14,160 bases of DNA from NCBI GenBank assembly GCA_964559295.1, contig CAZLGO010000046.1:1-14160 (forward strand). Direction: 5' to 3'. The stretch comes from CAZLGO01 sp964559295. GTDB taxonomy: Archaea > Methanobacteriota > Methanobacteria > Methanobacteriales > Methanobacteriaceae. This document shows, piece after piece, positions 7,199 to 13,079 of the stretch (position 1 is its first letter; each line of letters opens with the position of its first letter). Under the pieces are notes generated by a model, which had not been told where the DNA came from, ran no database searches, and was given only the letters and a program-made list of their open reading frames with translations. The translations under genes and the position numbers were made by a program.

Positions 7199-7223
7199 AA
7201 AAAAAACTTATGACAAACTGTCA
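7199..7223 (-). terminator. Hairpin plus T8 terminator after the pilin-like genes
   Basis: On the minus strand, downstream of the class III pilin stop, a perfect 5-bp stem TGACA-GTT-TGTCA (7211-7223) is followed after a few bases by eight T residues (7199-7206). Oligo-T alone is enough to end transcription in archaea; the small hairpin may or may not matter. It separates the pilin genes from the KaiC operon promoter about 35 bp further on. Confidence 0.6.
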
Positions 7224-7237
7224 AAACCAGTTGGAAG

Positions 7238-7753
7238 TTATATCCATCGTACATCTTGCATTGAAAACTTATATCTGTTCCCATATGCTCTATTTTCTAT
7301 CCCTGCTGATAGGTATGTGGTATTAAAAACTCCAGCAATGCTCTTAATTGCATAGTAGTTTATAATTCCTCCAGCAGAATCCTTGTCAGCTTCTGTATAA
7401 GAAGAAGGAGCTGTGGCATAGATCTGAAGTTGGTACCATGTCCATGTTTTACCGTATTCGGTGGGATTTGGGTTTTTAGGATGAATTCGCCAATTTATTT
7501 TTACGATCTTTATAGAAGATGGATTAAGAAGAGTAGGCTTTTTTGTCTCATAACTCTTGTTTTTATATGTACCATAATCGTAGATGGCAAAACTACATGC
7601 ACCTGTCCCTTCTTCTGCCCCACTTCTTGCTGCAGCCATGGCCATGTTTAGTTCATTTTGTTCTCCTAAAAAAGAAGCAAAGACAAGCACAATAATCAAC
7701 ATAAAGCCCATAACTAAAACGTATTCTGCAGATATTTGACCTTTAGGATCCAT
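7238..7753 (-). CDS. Class III signal peptide (QxSxE) type IV pilin-like protein
   Basis: A 171-residue secreted protein with an archaeal class III pilin signal. The N-terminus MDPKGQISAEYVLVMGF fits the 'basic-G-Q-x-S-x-E' pattern, cut before Gln by EppA-type peptidases in methanogens, followed by a hydrophobic helix (about residues 10-29). The mature part has Tyr- and Asn-rich beta segments and ends SMQDVRWI. I chose ATG 7753 because it gives the short leader expected for this class and lies 8 bp after the upstream stop; ATG 7786 would add eleven residues and overlap that gene. It is cotranscribed with another pilin-like gene. Which filament it belongs to, or whether it is a minor pilin, cannot be told from the sequence. 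Confidence 0.83.
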   Translation of the reverse strand: MDPKGQISAEYVLVMGFMLIIVLVFASFLGEQNELNMAMAAARSGAEEGTGACSFAIYDYGTYKNKSYETKKPTLLNPSSIKIVKINWRIHPKNPNPTEYGKTWTWYQLQIYATAPSSYTEADKDSAGGIINYYAIKSIAGVFNTTYLSAGIENRAYGNRYKFSMQDVRWI

Positions 7754-7761
7754 ATAAATCC

Positions 7762-8199
7762 CTAAGCTTGAGTTATAACTATCCAATTGTAATAATTATG
7801 ATAGATATTGTAAATAGTGTATGTGTTACCTGGAAGCATTGTGACATTGACGTTGGTTGGAGGCTCGTCACTTGAGATTTTCTTTGAAGCTATGTATGCC
7901 TTACCAATCTTCCCGTCAATCCGTATATAAACACCTGAAGAGTTTACTGTAATATTATAATTGGTCTTATTACCAATGGAGCAAGGTAGGGTAATGTTGG
8001 TCATATGTCCACTTCCACCAGCATAGACTTTATTTATTGCCTCTGCAACACGCTCAGCTAACATTCTTGCAGTTCCAAATTCAGCTTCTTCTGCAGCTTC
8101 TGTTCTCTCTGATGCTATGGCTATAATGCCCACCGCCACAATCAAAATTATAAGTGTTGCAAATATAAGGTCTACAGCTACCGCTCCATAACTATCCAT
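7762..8199 (-). CDS. Pilin-like secreted/membrane-anchored protein
   Basis: A 145-residue protein. Its N-terminus (MDSYGAVAVDLIFATLIILIVAVGIIAIASERTEAAEEAEFG) is a short polar leader, an acidic residue at the start of a long hydrophobic helix (about 8-29), and an amphipathic continuation. This is the usual architecture of archaeal pilins and their accessory proteins, although there is no QxSxE motif. The rest is a predicted beta-rich, Asn/Thr/Tyr-rich surface domain with several N-x-T/S sites (NIT, NYT-like, NVT) that could be N-glycosylated. There is no ribosome site before the ATG; a TATA box about 26 bp upstream predicts a leaderless mRNA. Its pairing with the class III pilin suggests a shared filament. 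It could also be a minor subunit rather than the main pilin. Confidence 0.78.
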   Translation of the reverse strand: MDSYGAVAVDLIFATLIILIVAVGIIAIASERTEAAEEAEFGTARMLAERVAEAINKVYAGGSGHMTNITLPCSIGNKTNYNITVNSSGVYIRIDGKIGKAYIASKKISSDEPPTNVNVTMLPGNTYTIYNIYHNYYNWIVITQA

Positions 8200-8202
8200 A
8201 GA

Positions 8203-8213
8203 TTTAATATAAA
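8203..8213 (+). promoter_or_regulatory. Candidate TATA box for the THUMP gene
   Basis: TTTAATATAAA on the plus strand matches box A. A start about 27 nt downstream (near 8234) would give a short leader containing the strong AGGAGGTG at 8245-8252. A second TATA-like CATATAAAG at 8255-8263 would instead give a leaderless transcript beginning near TTG 8285. The sequence alone does not decide. Confidence 0.35.
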
Positions 8214-8220
8214 CAATGAT

Positions 8221-8229
8221 GATATAAAG
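8221..8229 (-). promoter_or_regulatory. TATA box of the pilin-like genes, probably leaderless transcript
   Basis: The minus strand reads CTTTATATC centred about 26 nt before ATG 8199. That spacing puts the transcript start at or next to the ATG. The absence of any G-rich ribosome site before this ATG agrees with leaderless translation. A second AT-rich box (8203-8213) is too close to the ATG to serve it but could serve the divergent plus-strand gene. Confidence 0.5.
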
Positions 8230-8284
8230 GCTTGTTTGTATCTTAGGAGGTGGGCATATAAAGCCAACAGAAATCTTTAATCTT

Positions 8285-8791
8285 TTGGTAACACTTCGAG
8301 GTCACAAGGATGAAAACGTAGGTGAAGAATTACTTGGAATTGAAGAGATAGAACTTGCACTCTCTTCTTATGAACCAGTTCTTAACATAAAGGAATCCGA
8401 TTTTCCAAACGTCATCCTAATTGATCTGGGTATGGATCCGAAGGATGCCACAAGGATCCTGAAAGATACTCCCACCACCGTAATATCCAAGGTGGTCCCA
8501 ATAGAGATGGTGGTTAGAACAAGGATACCTGGGATCATGGAAAAGGTTGTAAAACTTGCAAGTGAAAAGATGAGGGCAGGAGACTCTTTTGTGGTAAGAT
8601 GTGATTTAAGGGGTAGAAAGTATGTAAAATCAAAGGATGAGTTAATTTCAGTCGTGTCTGAAGAGCTGATTGGAAAGTTGGATGTAATAGAAAACGAAAA
8701 AAATCCTGACTGGATAGTTCAGATTGAAGTAGTTGGCGAAAATACAGGAATTAGTGTCCTAAAGTCCCATGAAATTTTAAAGAAGCTCTAA
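8285..8791 (+). CDS. THUMP-domain RNA-binding protein (archaeal Tan1-like, COG1818 type)
   Basis: A soluble protein of at least 168 residues. After VTLRGHKDENVGEELLGIEE comes an alpha/beta N-terminal part, then a THUMP domain (about residues 95-168: RAGDSFVVRCDLRGRKY, KSKDELISVVSEELIGKLDV, NPDWIVQIEVVGENTGISVLK). THUMP domains bind tRNA. Single-THUMP archaeal proteins related to Tan1 are thought to help tRNA modification such as N4-acetylcytidine. TTG 8285 is the first standard start in the frame, but the open frame extends upstream through KPTEIFNLL, and family members as I recall them start with similar FNLLV residues. AGGAGGTG at 8245-8252 also points to a start near 8258, which is ATA. 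The true start is therefore uncertain. It may share a transcript with the next two genes. Confidence 0.82.
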   Translation: MVTLRGHKDENVGEELLGIEEIELALSSYEPVLNIKESDFPNVILIDLGMDPKDATRILKDTPTTVISKVVPIEMVVRTRIPGIMEKVVKLASEKMRAGDSFVVRCDLRGRKYVKSKDELISVVSEELIGKLDVIENEKNPDWIVQIEVVGENTGISVLKSHEILKKL

Positions 8792-8794
8792 CAC

Positions 8795-8885
8795 AACCTT
8801 TTAGAAAAAGGTTGATCAAAAAGGCGACCTTAGATCACCTGTTGATAAACTTTCTAAAGTTTCTTTGGACGAACACCTCCTAAGG
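8795..8885 (+). repeat. Non-coding hairpin repeat, degenerate copy of the element at the right window end
   Basis: Between two genes lie two perfect hairpins, AACCTTTT-AGA-AAAAGGTT (8795-8813) and AAACTTT-CT-AAAGTTT (8847-8862). Between and after them are blocks that align in order with 14058-14130: GACCTT..TC.CCTG, then the stem, then CTTTGG...AA...CTCCTAA.GGAT. This colinear match shows it is a diverged copy of the same element, in the same orientation. The remaining bases before the next gene hold its ribosome site GGAGG (8895-8899). Confidence 0.65.
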
Positions 8886-8907
8886 GATACAAATGGAGGA
8901 ATTATAA

Positions 8908-9396
8908 ATGTATGAAGTTTTACTCTTCAGCGGGGGAGTATATAGATTTGATGAATTAGTGGAGTTTGTAGAAGATATAGGTGGAATGGTGCTCAAAAAA
9001 GACTGCTTTGAGATAATACGTGGCGATTATTTTCTATCTGAGGAGATCCATGTTTTGTTGGTTGTACCAGAAGAGGAAACAAAAAATGCAAAATCCATAG
9101 CAAAGGGAATAAAAGGGCGCATCGAAAAACCAGAACTTGGAGATGATCAAAGATGCACCTTTTTATCCTACCTTTTAGTGTACGATTGCCTAAGCAGGGC
9201 GGACTCGTGGATCAGAAGAGAGCATATAAAAAATCAAGTAGATTGTCCTTGTTATGCAATGGCTTGTAAGAGAGATGAAGAATATTGTCCTTTGGATAAC
9301 TTAGAGAAACTTTTAGAGGATATGTGTTCCTTGGAAATTGTAGAATGTAGAACAACTGATGGAAGTGTTGAATGCACCTTAAAGGGAGTGGAATGA
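8908..9396 (+). CDS. Cys-rich protein with N-terminus resembling methanogenesis marker 7
   Basis: A 162-residue soluble protein. Residues 1 to about 78 (MYEVLLFSGGVYRFDELVEF, VEDIGGMVLKKD, then EIHVLLVVPEEE and KGIKGRIEKPELGD) look to me like the start of methanogenesis marker protein 7 (Mmp7, an McrC-related family), but the rest of that family is missing. The C-terminal part is different: a predicted winged-helix-like segment (about 83-110), a cysteine cluster C113-x-C115-x4-C120-x6-C127, and closing strands with more Cys (140, 147, 156). The cluster could bind zinc or an Fe-S centre. GGAGG lies eight bases before the ATG. It is translationally coupled to the DUF131 gene. The family assignment is from memory, so it is tentative; function is unknown. 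Confidence 0.82.
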   Translation: MYEVLLFSGGVYRFDELVEFVEDIGGMVLKKDCFEIIRGDYFLSEEIHVLLVVPEEETKNAKSIAKGIKGRIEKPELGDDQRCTFLSYLLVYDCLSRADSWIRREHIKNQVDCPCYAMACKRDEEYCPLDNLEKLLEDMCSLEIVECRTTDGSVECTLKGVE

Positions 9397-9641
9397 TCAA
9401 AGCCAATACATTGATAATCTCTGGAATTATGGCTGTTTTGTTGGGTATGCTTCTGATATTCATAGGAACAGCTCTACAAGCTTTATCAAGAACAGAAGGA
9501 GTTCGTGCAGGCGGTGTGATTATGATAGGTCCCATTCCTATCATATTTGGCACTGATAAGACTTTTTTGTTGGTCGCGATTGTTCTTGCAATTGTGCTGA
9601 TGGTATTGGCTTATCTGTTTTTTTATAGGACGTCTCTTTAG
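9393..9641 (+). CDS. Small DUF131/TIGR00304-type membrane protein
   Basis: An 82-residue protein with two membrane helices (about residues 4-26 and 56-76). Between them lies a short loop with VRAGGVIMIGPIPIIFGTDK. The GG(V/I)xxIGPIPIIFG motif is the hallmark of the archaeal DUF131/TIGR00304 family, whose role is unknown. ATG 9393 is chosen because it overlaps the upstream TGA (ATGA) and has GGGAGTGGA just before it; an earlier in-frame ATG at 9372 lies inside the upstream gene and lacks a ribosome site. The coupling implies coexpression with the Cys-rich protein. It is probably an integral plasma membrane protein. Confidence 0.85.
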   Translation: MIKANTLIISGIMAVLLGMLLIFIGTALQALSRTEGVRAGGVIMIGPIPIIFGTDKTFLLVAIVLAIVLMVLAYLFFYRTSL

Positions 9642-9674
9642 AATGAAGTGTTTATTCATTTGGGTAAATTATAC

Positions 9675-9697
9675 ATCATTTAAAAAATGATTCTTTT
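9675..9697 (+). terminator. Possible terminator: AT hairpin followed by T5
   Basis: A perfect 7-bp stem ATCATTT-AAA-AAATGAT (9675-9691) is followed by CTTTTT. It lies 34 bp after the DUF131 stop and before the DUF166 gene. The stem is nearly all A/T, so it is weak as a hairpin, but the T-run may suffice for archaeal RNA polymerase. Confidence 0.35.
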
Positions 9698-9734
9698 TGA
9701 AACCGAAAAATCCTAAAAAGGAGAATAAAAACCT

Positions 9735-10637
9735 ATGATACGTATATTCATACTAAGCTCTGGAAAATATGGATCAAGGATCGTAAACAACATTGCAGCA
9801 ATGGGTTTTGCCCCCTATATAGTTGGATTACATGAGTATCCAGAAGATCTACCTGAATTCATTGATGATTTTGAAGATTTCATTCCGAAGAATCTACCAG
9901 AAAGTGATTTGGTTCTTTCCTTGGGATTGTATGGTGACATAAATATGATAATACCAACTGTGGCTTCAAAAACCCATGCAAAATCAATAATTGCTCCTAT
10001 ACATGATCCCAAACAAATTCCGCCTGGTCTTCAAAGACAGATAGAAGATGAAATCAAGAACAAGAGGATCATCTTTCCAAAACCATTCTGTTCCCTTAAA
10101 CCTGTTCAAGATAAATACATAGACGAATTTGCAAGGTGGTTTGGAAAACCTGAACTTGAAATTGATGCAGATGGGATCATAAAAAGTATAAAGGTTAAAA
10201 GAGGTGCTCCTTGTGGTTCAACATGGTACATAGCCAAGGAGCTTGAAGGAGTACCTACAGAGGAAGCTGAATTTGAATCTGGAAATAAGCTTCATAATTA
10301 TCCATGTTTAGCATCCATGAGCATAGATCCGACAGTGGGAGACACAATCATGCATCTTGCAGGCTACAAGATAAAGGAAGCTGTAAAGAGCGCATTGGGA
10401 TTTGCAACAAGATCTGCAGTGGTTGACCATGAAATCTGTCAGGGTGGAGAAGCTTGCGATCATATTTGTTATGAAGTATGTCCCACCATCAAGATAGGAG
10501 ATAAAACCATTATTATAGAAGATAATAAAAAAGCAACGATTGATGCTAAATCCTGCGGATGCTGTGGAATATGTGTTAAAAACTGCCCTTTTTGTGCTAT
10601 TGAGATCATAGATGAGAGGATGGCTTTGAAAAAATGA
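9735..10637 (+). CDS. DUF166 protein with C-terminal ferredoxin-like 4Fe-4S domain
   Basis: A 300-residue protein. Residues 1 to about 225 match archaeal DUF166 (IFILSSGKYGSRIVNNI near the N-terminus; IIAPIHDPKQIPPGLQRQIE; PFCSLKP; RGAPCGSTWYIAKEL; YPCLASM). Some members were once labelled thymidylate synthase; the true role is unsettled. Residues about 231-293 hold cysteines for two clusters. The second is the standard C-x2-C-x2-C-x3-CP (274, 277, 280, 284). The first is unusual, C-x5-C-x3-C-x3-CP (235, 241, 245, 249). Conserved Cys119, 160 and 191 in the DUF166 part could be catalytic or metal-binding. AAGGAG lies 11 bases before the ATG. The TGA overlaps the cbiF ATG, so the two proteins are probably made together and may share a redox or corrinoid-linked task. 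Confidence 0.88.
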   Translation: MIRIFILSSGKYGSRIVNNIAAMGFAPYIVGLHEYPEDLPEFIDDFEDFIPKNLPESDLVLSLGLYGDINMIIPTVASKTHAKSIIAPIHDPKQIPPGLQRQIEDEIKNKRIIFPKPFCSLKPVQDKYIDEFARWFGKPELEIDADGIIKSIKVKRGAPCGSTWYIAKELEGVPTEEAEFESGNKLHNYPCLASMSIDPTVGDTIMHLAGYKIKEAVKSALGFATRSAVVDHEICQGGEACDHICYEVCPTIKIGDKTIIIEDNKKATIDAKSCGCCGICVKNCPFCAIEIIDERMALKK

Positions 10638-11434
10638 AAGGAAAAGTGATATTTATAGGTGGAGGTCCTGGAGATCCTGAACTTTTAACTATAAAGGCTG
10701 TTAAGGTTTTAAAAAGTGCTGATGTTATTATATACGCAGGTTCTCTGGTAAACAAAGAAATCCTAAGTTATGCTAAGGAAGATGCTAAAATCTACAACAG
10801 TGCTTCTATGAACCTAGACGAAATAATAGATATAATGCAGAAGGAAACAGACAATGGAAAAATCATAGCAAGGGTTCACACAGGAGATCCATCTATCTAT
10901 GGGGCAATTGGAGAGCAGATAGATCGTCTTAAAAGGAAAAAAATACCCTACAAAATAATACCTGGTGTAAGTTCTCTTTTTGCTGCTGCAGCTGCTCTTG
11001 AAGCTGAATTAACTTTACCTGAAATATCACAGACTGTTATAATAACCCGTCCTGAAGGCAAAACCCCAAAACCTCAATCCGAGACGATTTCAGAACTTGC
11101 AAAGCATAAAGCAACCATGTGTATCTTTTTAGGAATTCATATGATCGAGAAGGTTGTAGATGAACTTTTAAGTCATTATCCAGATGATACTCCTGTTGCG
11201 GTTGTCAGTAGGGCATCTTGGGATGATGAGAAGATAGTCAGAGGGACACTAAAGGATATTGTAAGCAGGGTTTCGAAGACTGGAATAAAAAAAACAGCCA
11301 TTATAGTTGTGGGTGATATCTTAGATCCCAAAACGATCAAAGGCTCAAAACTTTATGATCCTAAATTTAAGCATTCTTATAGGAAAGTTAATCAAAATTC
11401 GCTAAAAATAAAAAAATTCAAGAAAATTAAATAA
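10634..11434 (+). CDS. cbiF: Cobalt-precorrin-4 C11-methyltransferase
   Basis: A 266-residue class III SAM-dependent methyltransferase of cobalamin synthesis. Signature blocks: FIGGGPGDPELLTIKA (7-22), YAGSLV (34-39), RVHTGDPSIYGAIGEQ (80-95), PGVSSLFAAAA, LPEISQTVIITRPEGKTP, and PVAVVSRASW. The LPEISQT...RPEGKTP set separates CbiF/CobM from other corrin methyltransferases. It transfers a methyl group from S-adenosylmethionine to C-11 of cobalt-precorrin-4 in the anaerobic B12 pathway. Length is normal apart from a basic tail (KIKKFKKIK) of about 15 residues. The start overlaps the DUF166 stop by four bases (ATGA). No other cobalamin genes are in the window, so this copy lies outside a cbi cluster here. 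Confidence 0.95.
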   Translation: MKGKVIFIGGGPGDPELLTIKAVKVLKSADVIIYAGSLVNKEILSYAKEDAKIYNSASMNLDEIIDIMQKETDNGKIIARVHTGDPSIYGAIGEQIDRLKRKKIPYKIIPGVSSLFAAAAALEAELTLPEISQTVIITRPEGKTPKPQSETISELAKHKATMCIFLGIHMIEKVVDELLSHYPDDTPVAVVSRASWDDEKIVRGTLKDIVSRVSKTGIKKTAIIVVGDILDPKTIKGSKLYDPKFKHSYRKVNQNSLKIKKFKKIK

Positions 11435-11468
11435 ATTCAATTTTCAAGAACAAATTCAAAAATTTAGA

Positions 11469-11726
11469 TTATTCGACAATTTCGGCAAAGGCAAAATTTC
11501 TTCTTGTAGAATTAATTTTAATTTTGACTTCGTCGCCCAGTTTGGCTCCTGTGACAAAAACCACAAAACCTTCTATACGGGCAATTCCATCGCCCTCTCT
11601 GCCAACGTCTTCAATCTTAACTTCATGTTCATCTCCCACATTAATGGGAGCTGAATTTTCTCTACCGTAGTAGTTATCTCTACCATAATTGTTTCTAAAC
11701 AATTCATCACTTCCTAATTTAGCCAT
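11469..11726 (-). CDS. TRAM-domain RNA-binding protein
   Basis: An 85-residue protein. An N-terminal tail of about 28 residues rich in Asn, Tyr, Gly and Arg (FRNNYGRDNYYGREN) precedes a TRAM domain with the usual GDEHEVKIEDVGREGDGIARI, GFVVFVTGAKLGDEVKIKI and FAFAEIVE. TRAM is a small beta-barrel that binds RNA. Stand-alone archaeal TRAM proteins have been reported to act as RNA chaperones, comparable with bacterial cold-shock proteins. I chose ATG 11726 because the domain and tail start there and a TATA box fits it; the upstream codons in the frame look like leader DNA. No clear ribosome site is visible. It converges with cbiF and diverges from pyrF. Confidence 0.88.
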   Translation of the reverse strand: MAKLGSDELFRNNYGRDNYYGRENSAPINVGDEHEVKIEDVGREGDGIARIEGFVVFVTGAKLGDEVKIKINSTRRNFAFAEIVE

Positions 11727-11758
11727 AAAAATGGCTTGCTTTATGTTTGTCTTGGGAG

Positions 11759-11766
11759 TATATATA
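11759..11766 (-). promoter_or_regulatory. TATA box for the TRAM gene
   Basis: TATATATA, about 36 bp upstream of ATG 11726, predicts a leader of about 10 nt without a Shine-Dalgarno site. It shares a 101-bp divergent region with the pyrF promoter. Confidence 0.5.
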
Positions 11767-11799
11767 GTTTTGTACACGAATAATCAAATTCAAAAATCA

Positions 11800-11807
11800 T
11801 TTAAATA
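11800..11807 (+). promoter_or_regulatory. TATA box for pyrF, probably leaderless
   Basis: TTTAAATA is centred about 24 bp before the pyrF ATG, so the transcript probably starts at or within a few bases of the ATG. The intervening CCCACC has no purine-rich ribosome site, consistent with a leaderless mRNA. Confidence 0.5.
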
Positions 11808-11827
11808 ACCCAGACCCACCTAAGCTT

Positions 11828-12478
11828 ATGGAAATTAAAAACAAAATGATCTTAGCACTGGATGTTCAAAACATTGAAGATGCGCTGAAGATAGTTGAAG
11901 ATGTTTCAGAGCATATAAATACTGCAAAGATAGGATATCCGCTTGTATTAAGTGAGGGTCTCCAGTCAATATCCACCATAAAAGAAAGCTTTGATTTTGG
12001 TATTATCGCTGATTTTAAGGTTGCTGATATCCCTCAGATAAATAAAAAAATAGCAGATATCACCTTCCAAGCTGGAGCAGATGCAATTATCGTTCATGGA
12101 TTTGTTGGGGAAGATAGCGTACTTACATGTTTGGATTCAGCAGAAGAACATGATGGAGATGTATTTCTTTTAACTGAGATGTCACATCCAGGCTCTTCGA
12201 TGTTTCTTGAGAAGATATCTGAAGATATTGCAAAGATGGGCATTAAATTGGGAATAGATAAATTTGTAGCCCCAGCAACAAGGTTAAATCGTCTGAAAAA
12301 AATTCGAGAAATTGTTGGAGATGATTCATTTATAATAGCTCCAGGAGTAGGTATCCAGGGCGGAGATCCAGAGAATACCCTCAAGTTTGCAGATGCCATG
12401 ATCATTGGAAGATCCATATACTCATCAGAAAGCCCTAAGGATGCTGTAAAATCCATCATAAATAGCATCGAACTTTAA
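11828..12478 (+). CDS. pyrF: Orotidine 5'-phosphate decarboxylase
   Basis: A 216-residue TIM-barrel enzyme that converts OMP to UMP, the last step of de novo pyrimidine synthesis. Key motifs: MILALDV at the first strand, the catalytic DFKVADIP (Asp-x-Lys-x-x-Asp, residues about 62-69), MSHPGSS, APGVGIQGGDP for phosphate binding, and the final IIGRSIY. Length is typical for archaeal PyrF. The 3' end overlaps the convergent membrane protein gene by 54 bp, so the last 17 codons lie within the opposite gene. Confidence 0.96.
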   Translation: MEIKNKMILALDVQNIEDALKIVEDVSEHINTAKIGYPLVLSEGLQSISTIKESFDFGIIADFKVADIPQINKKIADITFQAGADAIIVHGFVGEDSVLTCLDSAEEHDGDVFLLTEMSHPGSSMFLEKISEDIAKMGIKLGIDKFVAPATRLNRLKKIREIVGDDSFIIAPGVGIQGGDPENTLKFADAMIIGRSIYSSESPKDAVKSIINSIEL

Positions 12479-13000
12479 ACCTGCTATTTCATAAAACATC
12501 TCAAACATCAAAAAGTATAAAAATGAGACTATATGCAAAAATTGAAAACTCTTCAAAACTGGAAAAACACTTTGTAGGATCCCAAAGGATGCAAGTACCA
12601 AGACAGCCATCTTAAGGGTGAATCTGTACTTAAAAAACACCTGCCACTTACTTTTTTTAAAAACCAATTTACCATCGTTTCCAATCTCATCAACGTAAGC
12701 TGCAAAAGAACATATAAGCAGAGGAATAATCCCGATTGCAGGAATACCAAAGAATAGTGCTACTGCCAAAAATACCACTAATGAGAGAACATGGTTAACA
12801 CAGTCAATTTTTTTTGCAGCAAGTGTTCCAATTAGAATACCAAAGAATATGCATGCAGCATCAATGCTTATCGTAACTAAATATCCTATACAAAAACCAC
12901 ATAAAATGCCTGCTAATATCCCAAAAGGCTTGTTTTTTTTCTTATCATGCGCATCATCAGATAATTTCATGGAAAATCCAGATAAAGCGTAAAGAATCAT
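12425..13000 (-). CDS. Archaeal integral membrane protein, unknown function
   Basis: A 191-residue protein with roughly six hydrophobic segments (about 25-42, 45-62, 70-85, 87-104, 130-150, 155-175). It has a polar cytoplasmic-like start SMKLSDDAHDKKKNK and a charged loop YVDEIGNDGKLVFKKSK. I do not recognise the family; the 'KLSDD.HD' start plus 'AAYVDEIGND' loop may be useful for a search. ATG 13000 is preferred. The local sequence AGATGATT is the same as at the stop of deoxyhypusine synthase, suggesting this gene once began at an ATGA overlap with it. TTG 13006, with GAGGTGAT five bases upstream, is a real alternative. It probably shares a transcript with the deoxyhypusine synthase gene, and it converges with pyrF, overlapping it by 54 bp. 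Confidence 0.75.
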   Translation of the reverse strand: MILYALSGFSMKLSDDAHDKKKNKPFGILAGILCGFCIGYLVTISIDAACIFFGILIGTLAAKKIDCVNHVLSLVVFLAVALFFGIPAIGIIPLLICSFAAYVDEIGNDGKLVFKKSKWQVFFKYRFTLKMAVLVLASFGILQSVFPVLKSFQFLHIVSFLYFLMFEMFYEIAGLKFDAIYDGFYSILRAF

Positions 13001-13079
13001 CTCCAATGTATCACCTCATGACTTAGTTTTGATGAAACTTTCCTAAAGTTTCGTGTGAAGAATCATCTCCAATGTATCA
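12992..13079. repeat. 22-bp direct repeat pair flanking a hairpin
   Basis: A perfect 22-bp direct repeat occurs at 12992-13013 and 13058-13079 (66-bp period). The 44 bp between the copies contains the hairpin GAAACTTT-CCT-AAAGTTTC (13034-13052). One copy forms the start of the membrane protein gene, the other the last codons and stop of deoxyhypusine synthase. Confidence 0.85.

Noticed and set aside
8795..8813. Hairpin after the THUMP gene as a rho-independent terminator
   Set aside because: There is no T-run after the stem, and it belongs to the dispersed hairpin family, so termination is not supported.
9212..9553. 113-aa minus-strand frame across the Cys-rich and DUF131 genes
   Set aside because: It lies antisense to two coupled plus-strand genes, each with a ribosome site and family features.
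12094..12468. 124-aa minus-strand frame inside pyrF
   Set aside because: It is a shadow of the pyrF coding strand; the pyrF motifs fix the true frame.
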